64,000 bases of DNA from Streptomyces sp. GSL17-111. GTDB lineage: Bacteria > Actinomycetota > Actinomycetes > Streptomycetales > Streptomycetaceae. The DNA lies in contig NZ_JBAJNS010000001.1 of the NCBI RefSeq assembly GCF_037911585.1, positions 1,673,001-1,737,000 on the forward strand, written 5' to 3'. Below are positions 45,234 to 54,631 of the stretch, piece after piece. The notes under the pieces were generated by a model that had not been told where the DNA came from, made no database searches, and saw nothing but the letters and a program-made list of their open reading frames with translations. The position numbers and the translations under genes are program-made. Position 1 is the stretch's first letter, and each line of letters starts with the position of its first letter.

Positions 45234-45755
45234 ATGGACGTCACCACGGATCTCACCGTGCGCCCCGCGCGCCCGGAGGAACTGGACGCGATCGGGGAGC
45301 TGACCGCCGAGGCCTACCTCGGCGACGGCCTGCTGGACTTCGGCGAGGAGGACCCGTACCTGGCGGAGCTGCGGGACGTCCGGCGTCGCTCCCTCCACGC
45401 CGAGGTGCTGGTCGCCGCCGACGAGCGGAACGGCGAGGTGCTGGGCGCCGTCGCCTTCGTCGGCGAGGGCGGCCCGTACGCCGATCTGGCCGGGACCGGC
45501 GAGGGCGAGTTCCGGATGCTCGCGGTGCGTCGCGAGGGCCGGGGGCGCGGCGCCGGGGAGGCGCTCGTCCGCGCCTGCGTGGAGCGGGCACGGGAGCGGG
45601 GGCTCGCACGGCTGGTGCTCTCCAGCCAGGCGGGCATGGAGCCCGCGCACCGGCTCTACCGGCGCCTCGGCTTCGTCCGCACCCCCGAGCGGGACTGGGA
45701 GCCGCTGCCCGGCTTCGGTCCCCTGTGGACGTTCGCGCGGGAGCTGGCGGCGTGA
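45234..45755 (+). CDS. GNAT-family N-acetyltransferase (173 aa)
   Basis: The GNAT cofactor site is FRMLAVRREGRGRGAGEALVRAC (R-x-x-G-R-G), followed by LVLSSQAGMEPAHRLYRRLGF. The fold fills the protein. ATG at 45234. The substrate is unknown. It stands between the cstA operon terminator and the nrd leader. Confidence 0.87.
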   Translation: MDVTTDLTVRPARPEELDAIGELTAEAYLGDGLLDFGEEDPYLAELRDVRRRSLHAEVLVAADERNGEVLGAVAFVGEGGPYADLAGTGEGEFRMLAVRREGRGRGAGEALVRACVERARERGLARLVLSSQAGMEPAHRLYRRLGFVRTPERDWEPLPGFGPLWTFARELAA

Positions 45756-45804
45756 GGCGCTGACGCTCCCCTCCCCCGCCCCCTTCGGTGCGCGACACCG
45801 TGGG

Positions 45805-45851
45805 ACACAACATGTAGGGGTGCCGGGAGTTGTCGCCCCTACATGTATGCT
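45805..45851 (+). promoter_or_regulatory. Tandem NrdR boxes in the nrdA promoter
   Basis: ACACAACATGTAGGGG (45805-45820) and CCCCTACATGTATGCT (45836-45851) share the ACATGT core. The centres are 31 bp apart, three helical turns, as is usual for NrdR box pairs. TATGCT at the end of the second box is a likely -10, so NrdR binding would block the promoter. The two boxes also form an 11-bp inverted repeat with each other. Confidence 0.8.
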
Positions 45852-45859
45852 CGACCCGC

Positions 45860-46080
45860 TGTCTTAGCAGGGGAATCCGGTGGGAGTCCGGAGCTGTCCC
45901 GCAACGGTGTGCACGGTGCCGCAGGGTGCCGCGCGAGCCCGAGTACCTGCCGACGGCGCAACGATTCGTCCGGGCCTCGTGGAATGGGCCGGGGGACGTT
46001 CCGCGGTGTGTTCCGCCCGTAGTGGCGGCCGGTCCGTGTGCGCCTGCCCGCCTCCCGCGCGGCCCCGCACAGCGAGGGAG
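45860..46080 (+). ncRNA. Cobalamin (AdoCbl) riboswitch in the nrdAB leader
   Basis: The leader contains the B12 box AGCTGTCCCGCAACGGTG (45892-45909), preceded by GGGAATCCGGTGGGAGTCCG and followed by the GAGCCCGAGTACCTGCCGAC segment typical of class-I cobalamin riboswitches. Past the aptamer, CCTCCC (46051-46056) can pair with the ribosome site GGGAG (46076-46080), a plausible off-switch. In S. coelicolor the nrdABS operon is known to be repressed by B12 through such an element, leaving the B12-dependent class II enzyme to work. Confidence 0.92.
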
Positions 46081-46090
46081 AGCACACCCC

Positions 46091-48463
46091 GTGACCATCG
46101 CATCCGCGGAACCCGCGTCGGCGGAGTTGTCGCGCACGCTGACGGAGCTGACGGCCGACCTGCCCGCGCTCTCGCCTGCCGCGGTCGCCGAGGCGGCGCT
46201 GCGGGGCGCCCGTCGCGCCGCAGGGACGGGCGAACTGCACGCGCTGGCCGTCGAGGCGGCCGCCGGCCTCATCGGTGAGGAGCCGCAGCACTCCCGGCTC
46301 GCCGCCCGGCTGCTGACCCTGGCCATCCGCCGGGAGGCGGCCGAGGAGGGCGCGGTGTCCTTCTCGACGTCCGTGGCCGCCGGGCACTCCGCCGGGCTCC
46401 TCGCGGACGCCACGGCCGGCTTCGTCCGCGCACACGCCGACGCGCTCGACGCCCTGGTGGATCGGGCCGTGGCCGAGGGCGCCGACGACCGGTTCGAGTA
46501 CTTCGGGCTGCGGACGGTCCACTCCCGCTACCTGCTGCGCCACCCGGTCAGCCGCCGCGTCGTCGAGACGCCGCAGCACTTCCTGCTGCGGATCGCGTGC
46601 GGGCTGGCCCCGGCCGACGGCGGGGAAGCGCTCTCCGAGGTCGCGGAGCTGTACCGGCTGATGAGCTCCCTGGCCTACCTGCCCTCCTCCCCCACCCTCT
46701 TCAACTCCGGCACGCGGCACCCGCAGATGTCGTCCTGCTACCTGCTGGACTCGCCCCGGGACGAGCTGGACTCGATCTACGAGCGCTACCACCAGGTCGC
46801 ACGCCTCTCGAAGCACGCCGGCGGGATCGGGCTGTCGTACACGCGGGTGCGCGCACGGGGGTCGCTGATCCGGGGCACCAACGGGCACTCGGGCGGCATC
46901 GTGCCCTTCCTGCGCACGCTGGACTCCTCGGTCGCGGCCGTCAACCAGGGCGGTCGGCGCAAGGGCGCGGCCTGCGTCTACCTGGAGACCTGGCACGCGG
47001 ACGTCGAGGAGTTCCTCGAACTGCGCGACAACACCGGCGAGGAGGCCCGCCGCACCCACAACCTCAACCTCGCGCACTGGATCCCGGACGCGTTCATGCG
47101 CCGCGTGGAGGCCGACGAGGACTGGTCCCTGTTCTCCCCGGTGGACGTGCCGCACCTGCCCGACCTGTGGGGCGAGGAGTTCGACGCCGCGTACCGCGAG
47201 GCCGAGGCCGCCGGGCTGGCGGTGCGCACCGTCCCCGCCCGGCAGCTGTACGCCCGGATGATGCGCACGCTGGCGCAGACCGGCAACGGCTGGATGACGT
47301 TCAAGGACGCCGCCAACCGGACGGCGAACCAGACCGCGCGGCCCGGCTCCGTCATCCACTCCTCCAACCTCTGCACGGAGATCCTGGAGGTCACCGACGA
47401 CGGCGAGACGGCGGTGTGCAACCTCGGCTCCGTCAACCTCGCCGCCCACCTGACGGCCGACGGGCGGATGGACTGGGAGCGGCTGGACGCCACCGTCCGC
47501 ACGGCCGTGACGTTCCTGGACCGCGTCGTCGACGTCAACTTCTACCCCACCGACGAGGCGGCCCGGTCCAACGCCCGCTGGCGTCCGGTCGGACTCGGCC
47601 TGATGGGCCTGCAGGACGTGTTCTTCCGGATGCGGCTGCCCTTCGGCTCGCCCGAGGCGCGGGAGCTGTCCACCCGGATCTCCGAACGCGTCATGCTGGC
47701 CGCGTACGAGCGCTCCGCCGAACTGGCCGAGCGGCACGGCCCCCTGCCGGCCTGGGAGGACACCCGCGCCGCGCGCGGCGTGCTGCACCCCGACCACTAC
47801 CCGGACGCCGAGCCCGCCTGGCCCGAGCGGTGGCGGGCGCTGCGCGAGCGCGTCGCCCGCACGGGCCTGCGCAACGCCCTGCTGCTGGCGATCGCGCCGA
47901 CCGCCACCATCGCCTCCATCGCGGGCGTCTACGAGTGCGCGGAACCGCAGGTGTCCAACCTGTTCAAGCGCGAGACGCTCAGCGGGGAGTTCCTCCAGGT
48001 CAACGCCTACCTGGTGGCGGACCTGAAGCGGCTGGGCCTGTGGCACGAGGAGACCCGCCGAGCGCTGCGCGAGGCGAACGGCTCGGTGCGGGAGCTGCCC
48101 GGTCTGCCGGAGGAGTTGCGCGAGCTGTACCGCACGGCGTGGGAGATCCCCCAGCGCACGCTGATCGACATGGCGGCCGACCGCACCCCGTACCTGGACC
48201 AGAGCCAGTCCCTGAACCTGTTCCTGGCCGCCCCCACCATCGGGAAGCTCAGCTCGATGTACGCCTACGCGTGGAAGCGCGGCATCAAGACGACGTACTA
48301 CCTGCGCTCCCGCCCGGCGACGCGCATCGCCCCGTCGGCCCGGGGCGCCGAGGCGACGGCCGCCCCGGCCCCCACCCCCGTCCCCGCTCCCGCGCGGGCG
48401 TCCGGCCCCGACGCCGACGCCTGCTCGCTGGAGAACCCCGAGTCCTGCGAGGCCTGCCAGTGA
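46091..48463 (+). CDS. nrdA: Class Ia ribonucleotide reductase large subunit NrdA (790 aa)
   Basis: The RNR alpha barrel is complete: LPSSPTLFNSGTRHPQMSSC, then SKHAGGIGLSYTRVR, NQGGRRKGAACVYLE, HSSNLCTEI, AVCNLGSVNLA and the late LNLFLAAPTIGKLSSMY. Catalytic Cys residues lie in SSC and NLCTEI. The C-terminal tail has the cysteine pair CEAC for reductant exchange. It reduces ribonucleotides to deoxyribonucleotides with NrdB. GTG start after GGGAG; expression controlled by NrdR and the B12 riboswitch. Confidence 0.95.
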   Translation: MTIASAEPASAELSRTLTELTADLPALSPAAVAEAALRGARRAAGTGELHALAVEAAAGLIGEEPQHSRLAARLLTLAIRREAAEEGAVSFSTSVAAGHSAGLLADATAGFVRAHADALDALVDRAVAEGADDRFEYFGLRTVHSRYLLRHPVSRRVVETPQHFLLRIACGLAPADGGEALSEVAELYRLMSSLAYLPSSPTLFNSGTRHPQMSSCYLLDSPRDELDSIYERYHQVARLSKHAGGIGLSYTRVRARGSLIRGTNGHSGGIVPFLRTLDSSVAAVNQGGRRKGAACVYLETWHADVEEFLELRDNTGEEARRTHNLNLAHWIPDAFMRRVEADEDWSLFSPVDVPHLPDLWGEEFDAAYREAEAAGLAVRTVPARQLYARMMRTLAQTGNGWMTFKDAANRTANQTARPGSVIHSSNLCTEILEVTDDGETAVCNLGSVNLAAHLTADGRMDWERLDATVRTAVTFLDRVVDVNFYPTDEAARSNARWRPVGLGLMGLQDVFFRMRLPFGSPEARELSTRISERVMLAAYERSAELAERHGPLPAWEDTRAARGVLHPDHYPDAEPAWPERWRALRERVARTGLRNALLLAIAPTATIASIAGVYECAEPQVSNLFKRETLSGEFLQVNAYLVADLKRLGLWHEETRRALREANGSVRELPGLPEELRELYRTAWEIPQRTLIDMAADRTPYLDQSQSLNLFLAAPTIGKLSSMYAYAWKRGIKTTYYLRSRPATRIAPSARGAEATAAPAPTPVPAPARASGPDADACSLENPESCEACQ

Positions 48464-49467
48464 CCGCCAAGAACCTGCTCGACCCCGGCTTCGAGCTGAC
48501 GCTGCGCCCCATGCGGTACCCGGAGTTCTACGACCGCTACCGGGACGCGATCAAGAACACCTGGACCGTGGAGGAGGTCGATCTCCACTCCGACGTGGCC
48601 GACCTCGCGAAACTCTCCGCCGAGGAGCAGCACCTCATCGGACGCCTGGTGGCGTTCTTCGCGACGGGCGACTCCATCGTCGCCAACAACCTGGTGCTGA
48701 CGCTCTACCGGCACATCAACTCCCCCGAGGCCCGGCTCTACCTGTCGCGGCAGCTGTTCGAGGAGGCCGTGCACGTCCAGTTCTACCTGACGCTGCTGGA
48801 CACCTACCTGCCCGATCCCGAGGAGCGCGCCGAGGCGTTCGCGGCGGTCGAGCGCATCCCGTCGATCCGGGAGAAGGCGCGGTTCTGCTTCCGGTGGATG
48901 GAGTCGGTGGAGGACCTCGGCGAGCTGCGGACGCGGGCGGACCGGCGCCGTTTCCTGCTCAACCTGATCTGCTTCGCGGCCTGCATCGAGGGGCTGTTCT
49001 TCTACGGTGCCTTCGCCTACGTGTACTGGTTCCGCTCGCGCGGCCTGCTGCACGGCCTCGCGACGGGGACCAACTGGGTCTTCCGCGACGAGAGCTGCCA
49101 CATGGACTTCGCCTTCCAGGTGGTGGACACCGTGCGGGAGGAGGAGCCCGACCTCTTCGACGAGGAGATGGGGCGCCGGGTCACCGCGATGCTCCAGGAG
49201 GCCGTGGAGGCCGAGCTGCAGTTCGCCCGCGACCTGTGCGGCGAGGGCCTGCCCGGTATGAACACCGCGGCGATGCGTGCGTACCTGGAGTGCGTCGCGG
49301 ACCAGCGGCTCGTCCGGCTGGGGCTGCCGCCGGTGTACGGCTCCCGCAACCCGTTCTCGTTCATGGAGCTGCAGGACGTGCAGGAGCTGACGAACTTCTT
49401 CGAGCGGCGCCCCTCCGCGTACCAGGTGGCGGTGGAGGGAGCGGTCTCGTTCGACGACGACTTCTGA
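48460..49467 (+). CDS. nrdB: Class Ia ribonucleotide reductase small subunit NrdB (335 aa)
   Basis: Di-iron ligands appear in RQLFEEAVHVQFYLTLLDTY and FRDESCHMDFAFQ; the Tyr four residues after the first His is the expected radical site. The length is typical of NrdB. The GTG overlaps the nrdA stop by 4 bp. The third gene of the S. coelicolor operon (nrdS) is not found here; the next gene lies on the opposite strand. Confidence 0.95.
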   Translation: MTAKNLLDPGFELTLRPMRYPEFYDRYRDAIKNTWTVEEVDLHSDVADLAKLSAEEQHLIGRLVAFFATGDSIVANNLVLTLYRHINSPEARLYLSRQLFEEAVHVQFYLTLLDTYLPDPEERAEAFAAVERIPSIREKARFCFRWMESVEDLGELRTRADRRRFLLNLICFAACIEGLFFYGAFAYVYWFRSRGLLHGLATGTNWVFRDESCHMDFAFQVVDTVREEEPDLFDEEMGRRVTAMLQEAVEAELQFARDLCGEGLPGMNTAAMRAYLECVADQRLVRLGLPPVYGSRNPFSFMELQDVQELTNFFERRPSAYQVAVEGAVSFDDDF

Positions 49468-49486
49468 GCGAGCGCTGCCGCCGTCG

Positions 49487-49531
49487 CGGTCGGCCGGTCG
49501 ATCGGTCGGTCGGTCGGTCGATCGATCGGTC
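49487..49531. repeat. Tetranucleotide tandem repeat (CGGT/CGAT) after nrdB
   Basis: About eleven 4-bp units of CGGT with CGAT variants run between the nrdB stop and the terminator. Noncoding on the visible evidence. Confidence 0.85.
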
Positions 49532-49538
49532 ACGTGAA

Positions 49539-49574
49539 CGTGCCGGGCGGGGGGCTGCCTCCCCACCCGGCACG
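49539..49574. terminator. Bidirectional hairpin between nrdB and the M15 peptidase gene
   Basis: CGTGCCGGG...GGGG pairs with CCCC...CCCGGCACG across a short loop with single-base bulges. Confidence 0.8.
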
Positions 49575-49599
49575 GGTCGGTGCCGACGGTCCGCCGCGG

Positions 49600-50337
49600 T
49601 CAGATCCCGCAGCTGGAGGCCGACCAGAAGCGGCTGGAGCGGTGGTCGAGGTGGGTGTGGTCGTTGTGGCCGGGGTAGCCGGGGCCGAGGATGCCCCGGA
49701 AGCCGTGGTAGCGGGCCTGGCGGGCCAGCGTGCACAGGGAGTGCGACCCCGAGCCGAGGTCGACCCCGTCACCGTAGAGGTGGCGGCTGTTCGACGAGCC
49801 TCCGACGGCGCTGTTGCAGGCGTAGGAGCGGAAGCCGCTGGTGACGCGGATGGGCTGGTCGCCGAGCGCGTGCCGCATGGCCTCCAGCTTCCACATGCTG
49901 CGCTTGGCGTTCTCCCGCGCGGTGGCCGCGCTGACGGCACCGCCGCTCCAGGTGGAGTTGCAGCGGTTCAGCTCCGCGAAGTCGAAGTGCGCGGGTGAGC
50001 AGTCGGCTTCCTGGAGGGCGTAGATCTTGCTGAAGGTCTGCGAGCCGGCGACGCCGTCGGCGGACAGGCCGTAGGCGGACTGGAAGCGCTTGACGGCAGC
50101 GGCCGTCGCGGGCCCGTAGGCACCGTCGATGGCGAGCACGTTGCCGTAGCCGGGGTAGCCGGCCACGCGGATCTGGAGTTCGCGGACGTCGGCGCCGGAG
50201 TCACCCTGCCGGAGCGTGCGGTTCCACGTGTAGCAGGCGTCGGCGTGGGCCGTGCCCGCCGTGGCGACGGTTCCGGTGATACACGCCGCCGCGAACATGA
50301 CAAATGCAAGAACGGTTCTGACCAGTCGTCTGCGCAT
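49600..50337 (-). CDS. Secreted D-Ala-D-Ala carboxypeptidase-like peptidase with peptidoglycan-binding domain (245 aa)
   Basis: A signal peptide (residues 1-~33, ending TAHADA) is followed by a PG_binding_1 domain (LRQGDSGADVRELQIRVAGY, GPATAAAVKRFQSAYGL). A C-terminal M15-type zinc peptidase has SGFRSYACNSAVGG, SRHLYGDGVDLGS and GHNDHTHLDH, the latter two holding the zinc His/Asp ligands. It resembles the streptomycete zinc DD-carboxypeptidase and acts on peptidoglycan outside the cell. Confidence 0.92.
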   Translation of the reverse strand: MRRRLVRTVLAFVMFAAACITGTVATAGTAHADACYTWNRTLRQGDSGADVRELQIRVAGYPGYGNVLAIDGAYGPATAAAVKRFQSAYGLSADGVAGSQTFSKIYALQEADCSPAHFDFAELNRCNSTWSGGAVSAATARENAKRSMWKLEAMRHALGDQPIRVTSGFRSYACNSAVGGSSNSRHLYGDGVDLGSGSHSLCTLARQARYHGFRGILGPGYPGHNDHTHLDHRSSRFWSASSCGI

Positions 50338-50498
50338 GACTGAAGAGCGTGGCCGAGCCGGTTGTACCCGTCAACAACGACGGGGGAATGCCAATGGACC
50401 GCCCTCTGACGGTACGTCAACGCAACCTGCGGGTCAGACCGTCGACGCGGGCGGCGCGGACCGGCCGGCCCTGCCGGGCCGGTCCGCGAAGGGCCTGC

Positions 50499-51152
50499 CT
50501 ACGGGTTCGGCACCGTCTCGTAGCGCGGGGTCGACTCGGCCATCTGCTTCAGCACGTCCTTGCGCTCCCGCTTGGAGAGCCGGTCGATGTACAACCGCCC
50601 GTAGAGGTGGTCCGTCTCGTGCTGGAGGCACCGCGCGAAGTAGCCGGTGCCCCGCACGCGGATCGGCGCGCCGTGCACGTCCTGACCGGTCACCTCCGCG
50701 TAGTCGGGGCGGGCCAGCTCGCTGTAGGCGCCCGGCACCGACAGGCAGCCCTCCCCGCTGTCGTCGAGCCGACGCCGCTCGGCGGGCAGTTCGACCGGCA
50801 CCGGGTTGCACACGACGCCGACGTGACGCACGCCGTCGTCGTCCGGGCAGTCGTAGACGAAGACCTTCAGGTCCACACCGATCTGGTTGGCGGCCAGGCC
50901 CACGCCTTCGGCGGCCCGCTGGGACGCGAACATGTCGTCCACCAGAGCGGCGAGCTCCTCGCCGAACTCCGTCACGTCCCGGCACTCACGGTGCAGTACC
51001 GGGTTGCCGACGACGGTGATCGGCCGGGCCGTGCCGCGCTCGCGGTGCGCCTGCTCCCGGGCCTCGCAGTCCTCGGTGTCGACCACGAACTCCGCGCCCG
51101 CCGCGTCCTCGGCGCCCGCCGGCTCCGGCCGGGTGTCCTGCTGCTGGCTCAT
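50499..51152 (-). CDS. def: Peptide deformylase (217 aa)
   Basis: All three deformylase motifs are present: [18 protein letters not shown] and QHETDHLYG, with Cys and two His for the metal. The N-terminal ~45 residues are an acidic, variable extension. Start ATG at 51152 (MSQQQDT), with GGAAGG upstream; a GTG at 51173 would add seven residues. It removes the formyl group from nascent proteins. Confidence 0.95.
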   Translation of the reverse strand: MSQQQDTRPEPAGAEDAAGAEFVVDTEDCEAREQAHRERGTARPITVVGNPVLHRECRDVTEFGEELAALVDDMFASQRAAEGVGLAANQIGVDLKVFVYDCPDDDGVRHVGVVCNPVPVELPAERRRLDDSGEGCLSVPGAYSELARPDYAEVTGQDVHGAPIRVRGTGYFARCLQHETDHLYGRLYIDRLSKRERKDVLKQMAESTPRYETVPNP

Positions 51153-51260
51153 GCCGCCGTTCGCCTTCCTCACAGCCTGCTCTTCCGCCCTACAGGGTAC
51201 GGGGAGCCGGGCGTGCCGCCGCCCGCACCGTGGGCTTCCGGCCAGGCCGTGCGGACGGCG

Positions 51261-52274
51261 TCAGCAGACCTCCTCCAGATCCCGCCACTCGCGGGTGTCC
51301 GGGCTGTCGGCCACCCAGCTGTCCAGCAGGCCCCGGACGAGCGACGCGGGCGCGGCCAGGCCGCACTCCCGCTCCGGCGTCCACACCTGCCCCGGGCCCC
51401 CGGCCGTCATATGCCCGAGCGGGCCGGGCTGGCCGGGCTCGCTGTGATCGTGCGGATCGTGCCGGGGGGCGGTGCCGTCGCCCTCGTCGCTCGGCATCCG
51501 TGACTCCGAGCAGGAGCGGCACAGCAGGCGCACGGACGACGACCAGTCCTCGGCGGCGAAACCCGCGTCGGCGGCGAGCTGCTCCAGGGCCTCCCGGTCC
51601 GCCTCGGTGGCCGCCTCCAGCAGGACGACCCACGTCGGGACGGGCGAGGGCGCCCACAGCTCTATCTCGTCGAAGACCGGGAAGGCCGTGGGCCGCCCGG
51701 CGCCGCCCAGCGTGCGCTCCCCGTGCGGGACGCCGTCGTGCAGCACCACCTCGCCCCAGCGGCGTCCGGACGAGGGCAGCGGGATCGACTGGACGGCTAT
51801 CCGCGCCGGGTCCAGGCGACGGCCCCACACGACCTCCGACTCGCCCTCCGGGGAGAGCCGCAGCGCCGCGCTGCCCAGCTCCATACCGGTCGGCTCGCCG
51901 GTGGCCCCGGCGTCGGCCGCGTCCGTGGGCACCTTCAGCCCGTACGCCTGCCAGGCACGTCGGGCCAGCGGCCAGTCCTGCAGCGCGGTGGCGGCGATAC
52001 CGACGTTCCACCAGTCCGGGGCGCCGGCCGCCCGCTCCAGCAGGGCGACGGCCCGCAGCCCGGCGGTGCGCGCCTGCTCCCAGTCGTGCCGGAACTTGTG
52101 CAGCAGGGCGAGGTTGAACCAGGACTCGGAGAGCCACGGCTCCATGTCGGCGGCGCGCGTCAGCAGTTCGCCCGCGTCCTCGTACCGGCCGTCACCGATC
52201 AGGGTGAACGCGCGGTCGGTGGCCAGCCGCCAGTCGGTGGACGGCCGGTGCCGTGCCCTGCCGAAGATCTTCAC
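51261..52274 (-). CDS. Tetratricopeptide-repeat protein of unknown function (337 aa)
   Basis: The N-terminal ~110 residues form TPR-like helices (DRAFTLIGDGRYEDAGELLTRAA, SWFNLALLHKFRHDWEQARTAG quoted in part). A middle region has beta-rich segments (WGRRLDPARIAVQSIPLPSS). A late segment has a CRSCSESRM cysteine pair and His/Asp-rich stretch. The architecture is conserved in streptomycetes to my knowledge but without assigned function. GTG start at 52274. Confidence 0.75.
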   Translation of the reverse strand: MKIFGRARHRPSTDWRLATDRAFTLIGDGRYEDAGELLTRAADMEPWLSESWFNLALLHKFRHDWEQARTAGLRAVALLERAAGAPDWWNVGIAATALQDWPLARRAWQAYGLKVPTDAADAGATGEPTGMELGSAALRLSPEGESEVVWGRRLDPARIAVQSIPLPSSGRRWGEVVLHDGVPHGERTLGGAGRPTAFPVFDEIELWAPSPVPTWVVLLEAATEADREALEQLAADAGFAAEDWSSSVRLLCRSCSESRMPSDEGDGTAPRHDPHDHSEPGQPGPLGHMTAGGPGQVWTPERECGLAAPASLVRGLLDSWVADSPDTREWRDLEEVC

Positions 52275-52600
52275 GATGATCCCGCCTGATTCCCGCCTGT
52301 CGATGGTGGCGTCTACCGGTCGAGGGCGCCGCGTGCAGGGGCCGTGGGGAGCCCTGCGGAGCTCTGCCCCCGCATCCAACCATGCCCGCTCCCGCACGTG
52401 CTCATTACCCGGCGGCCGGACCGTTCCTCACGGGTTTCCGGTCATTACACGGTCAGCTTGCTCCAGCCGCACGCGGGACGCGACAGGACATGCGTCGGAC
52501 GGGGAGGGCCTCGGCGCGGCGGGACGCGCGGGGCGGCACGGCACCCGACGGGAGGGGCGTCCTAGGCCCCGGGCGCGGCGCATGCGGCCGAACGGGTACG
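52275..52600. other. Noncoding gap between rsrA and the TPR gene
   Basis: This 326-bp stretch must hold the TPR gene promoter and the end of the sigR-rsrA transcript. I see several GC-rich partial dyads (for example around 52555-52600) but no hairpin clear enough to call, and no gene-like frame. Confidence 0.5.
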
Positions 52601-52978
52601 TCAGCGCAGGTGGGGACGCACGGGGGACGCCGGCCCGGCTCCGCCCTCGTCGCCCGGCTCGGTGGCCGGTGCGCCGTGGACGAATCCGGAGGTGTCCAGC
52701 ACCGCCTGGTCCGGCACGGTCTCCCCCGCCCGGATCAGGTCGATCCGCCCCATCACCTTCGAACGCAGATCCGTGGGGACGTCGTCGTGGCCGCAGCAGC
52801 GCTTGACGAGCTTCTTCACCGCCTGCTCCAGGCCGTACTTCTCCAGACACGGAGAGCACTCGTCGAAGTGCTCCGCCAGCTTCTCGCGATCGGCGTCCGG
52901 CATTTCCTGGTCCAGGTACTCGTACAGGTGGTCCAGGACCTCTGAGCAGTCCGTCTCGTGCGGATCTCCGCAGCTCAT
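52601..52978 (-). CDS. rsrA: Zinc redox-sensing anti-sigma factor RsrA (125 aa)
   Basis: The ZAS motif is intact: Cys3, Cys11, His37, Cys41, Cys44, Cys61 and Cys62 fall at the positions known for RsrA. Cys11, His37, Cys41 and Cys44 bind zinc, and thiol oxidation releases SigR. The C-terminal tail is Gly/Pro-rich and variable. Its ATG overlaps the sigR stop by 4 bp, so the pair is made together. Confidence 0.96.
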   Translation of the reverse strand: MSCGDPHETDCSEVLDHLYEYLDQEMPDADREKLAEHFDECSPCLEKYGLEQAVKKLVKRCCGHDDVPTDLRSKVMGRIDLIRAGETVPDQAVLDTSGFVHGAPATEPGDEGGAGPASPVRPHLR

Positions 52979-53823
52979 GAGTCCGAGCCCTTCCGGTCGT
53001 GCGCTTCGTCGAACCCCCCGGAACCGGCCGTCGCCGCTGCCGCTCCCGCGGGGACGAGGCCACGCTCGCGCGCGTAGTCCTCCAGCATCCCCCGCAACTG
53101 GCGGCGGCCGCGGTGCAGCCGGGACATCACGGTGCCGATCGGCGTACCCATGATGTCGGCGATCTCCTTGTAGGCAAAGCCCTCGACGTCCGCGAGGTAG
53201 ACCGCGATGCGGAACTCCTCCGGCACGGCCTGGAGGGCCTCCTTCACATCCGAGTCGGGCAGGTGGTCCAGCGCCTCGGACTCCGCCGAACGCAGACCCG
53301 TGGACATGTGCGACTCGGCACGGGCCAACTGCCAGTCCTCGATCTCCTCCGCCGCGCTGCGCTGCGGCTCCCGCTGCTTCTTGCGGTAGGAGTTGATGAA
53401 GGTGTTGGTCAGGATGCGGTACAGCCACGCCTTGAGGTTGGTGCCCTCACGGAACTGGTGGAACGAGCCGTACGCCTTCGCGTACGTCTCCTGCACGAGG
53501 TCCTCGGCGTCCGCCGGGTTGCGCGTCATGCGCAGCGCGGCGGAGTACATCTGGTCGAGAAAGCCGAGGGCGTCCCGCTCGAAGCGTGCGTTGCGCTCGG
53601 CATCGGTCTCCCGCGGTAGGCGCTCCGTACCGTCCTCGGTGCCCGTGACCGGACCCACCTCCTCCGTAGCGGCCGCGAGCCCTTCGTCGGACCCGCTCGA
53701 ACCGGAGAATAGACGACGTTCCACGTCATTCGCCGCCTGAACCCTCACGGCACCGGCCAGCGCGAGCGTGGCCCAGTCCATGTCGACGGCCTGGGGACGC
53801 TGCGGGCAAGCGACTGAACCCAT
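52975..53823 (-). CDS. sigR: Thiol-stress ECF sigma factor SigR, long form (282 aa) with internal start
   Basis: Region 2 ([20 protein letters not shown]) and region 4 ([20 protein letters not shown]) define an ECF sigma factor nearly identical to SigR. Two starts are visible. An ATG at 53823 with GGAGAGGAAG upstream gives a 282-residue form. A GTG at 53658 gives the 227-residue standard SigR ([13 protein letters not shown]...). The difference is exactly 55 residues, the size of the extension in the unstable SigR' isoform of S. coelicolor. SigR controls the thioredoxin and mycothiol systems and itself. Confidence 0.95.
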   Translation of the reverse strand: MGSVACPQRPQAVDMDWATLALAGAVRVQAANDVERRLFSGSSGSDEGLAAATEEVGPVTGTEDGTERLPRETDAERNARFERDALGFLDQMYSAALRMTRNPADAEDLVQETYAKAYGSFHQFREGTNLKAWLYRILTNTFINSYRKKQREPQRSAAEEIEDWQLARAESHMSTGLRSAESEALDHLPDSDVKEALQAVPEEFRIAVYLADVEGFAYKEIADIMGTPIGTVMSRLHRGRRQLRGMLEDYARERGLVPAGAAAATAGSGGFDEAHDRKGSDS

Positions 53824-53901
53824 GGGGGCGGCTTCCTCTCCTGGTGCCTCGGTGACGCCGTGCGGTCGGGCGCCCGGCCTTCCGGCCCGGCAATCGGTCA
53901 C

Positions 53902-53928
53902 AACAGCGACACCGCCGGGATCATTCCC
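53902..53928 (-). promoter_or_regulatory. SigR-type autoregulatory promoter upstream of sigR
   Basis: On the minus strand GGGAAT (53928-53923), exactly 18 bp, then GTT (53904-53902) match the SigR consensus GGGAAT-N18-GTT. The -35 overlaps the last codons of the hydrolase gene upstream. Transcripts from it include the 53823 start, giving SigR'. Confidence 0.88.
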
Positions 53929-54595
53929 GGCCCAGCCAGCGGGTCACGGCGTCCACGATCAGCGCGGTCGCTGCGTCCTGCCCGGACGACCCCGGCTGCC
54001 CGGCCTTCGCCCGCCGGGGCACGGCGAACCCGTGGTCGGCGGCGGGCACCTCGACGATCTCCGTCCCGGCCGGGAACTCCTCCGGCCGCCCGAACGGGTC
54101 ACGCCCGCCCTGGACGACCAGGACCGGCACCCCGGCGCCGAGCAGCTCCTCCGCCCGCGACTTCTCCGGCCGGCCCGGCGGGTGCAGCGGGAAGGACAGC
54201 GCGACGACGCCGACGGCCCCCAGCCCCCGGGCCGTGCGACACGCCACCCGGGCCCCCGCGCTGCGGCCGCCCGCCACCACGGGCGGTCCCTCGGCGGCGA
54301 GCTCTGGCCACAGGGCCGTCCAGGCCGCGTCCAGCGTCTTCGGGGCGGGCGCCACCTTCCGGCCGGCCACCCGCCAGGGCTGCTCCACGAGGGCCACCGT
54401 CACCCCGTGGGCGGGCAGGGCCGCCGCCAGGGCCGCAAGGTCCCGGGCCTCGATGCCGCCTCCGGCGCCGTGCCCGAGGGCCAGGACCCGGCGCGCACCG
54501 GGCGCCCGGTGCCAGGTGACGCGGGCGGGCCCGGCGGGCGTCGTGATCTCGCTGACGGGGTGCTCGGGGCTTTCGGTGGGTTCCTGGCCGCTCAT
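53921..54595 (-). CDS. Alpha/beta-fold hydrolase, KANL3/Tex30-like (224 aa)
   Basis: An alpha/beta hydrolase: [16 protein letters not shown], nucleophile elbow [11 protein letters not shown], Asp in [11 protein letters not shown] and His in [11 protein letters not shown] make a Ser-Asp-His triad. It fits the dienelactone hydrolase/KANL3-Tex30 group; the substrate is unknown. ATG at 54595. Its last codons contain the sigR promoter -35. Confidence 0.85.
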   Translation of the reverse strand: MSGQEPTESPEHPVSEITTPAGPARVTWHRAPGARRVLALGHGAGGGIEARDLAALAAALPAHGVTVALVEQPWRVAGRKVAPAPKTLDAAWTALWPELAAEGPPVVAGGRSAGARVACRTARGLGAVGVVALSFPLHPPGRPEKSRAEELLGAGVPVLVVQGGRDPFGRPEEFPAGTEIVEVPAADHGFAVPRRAKAGQPGSSGQDAATALIVDAVTRWLGRE

Positions 54596-54631
54596 GCCGC
54601 CATCAGACCACGGCACACGCGGCCCGCCCCC

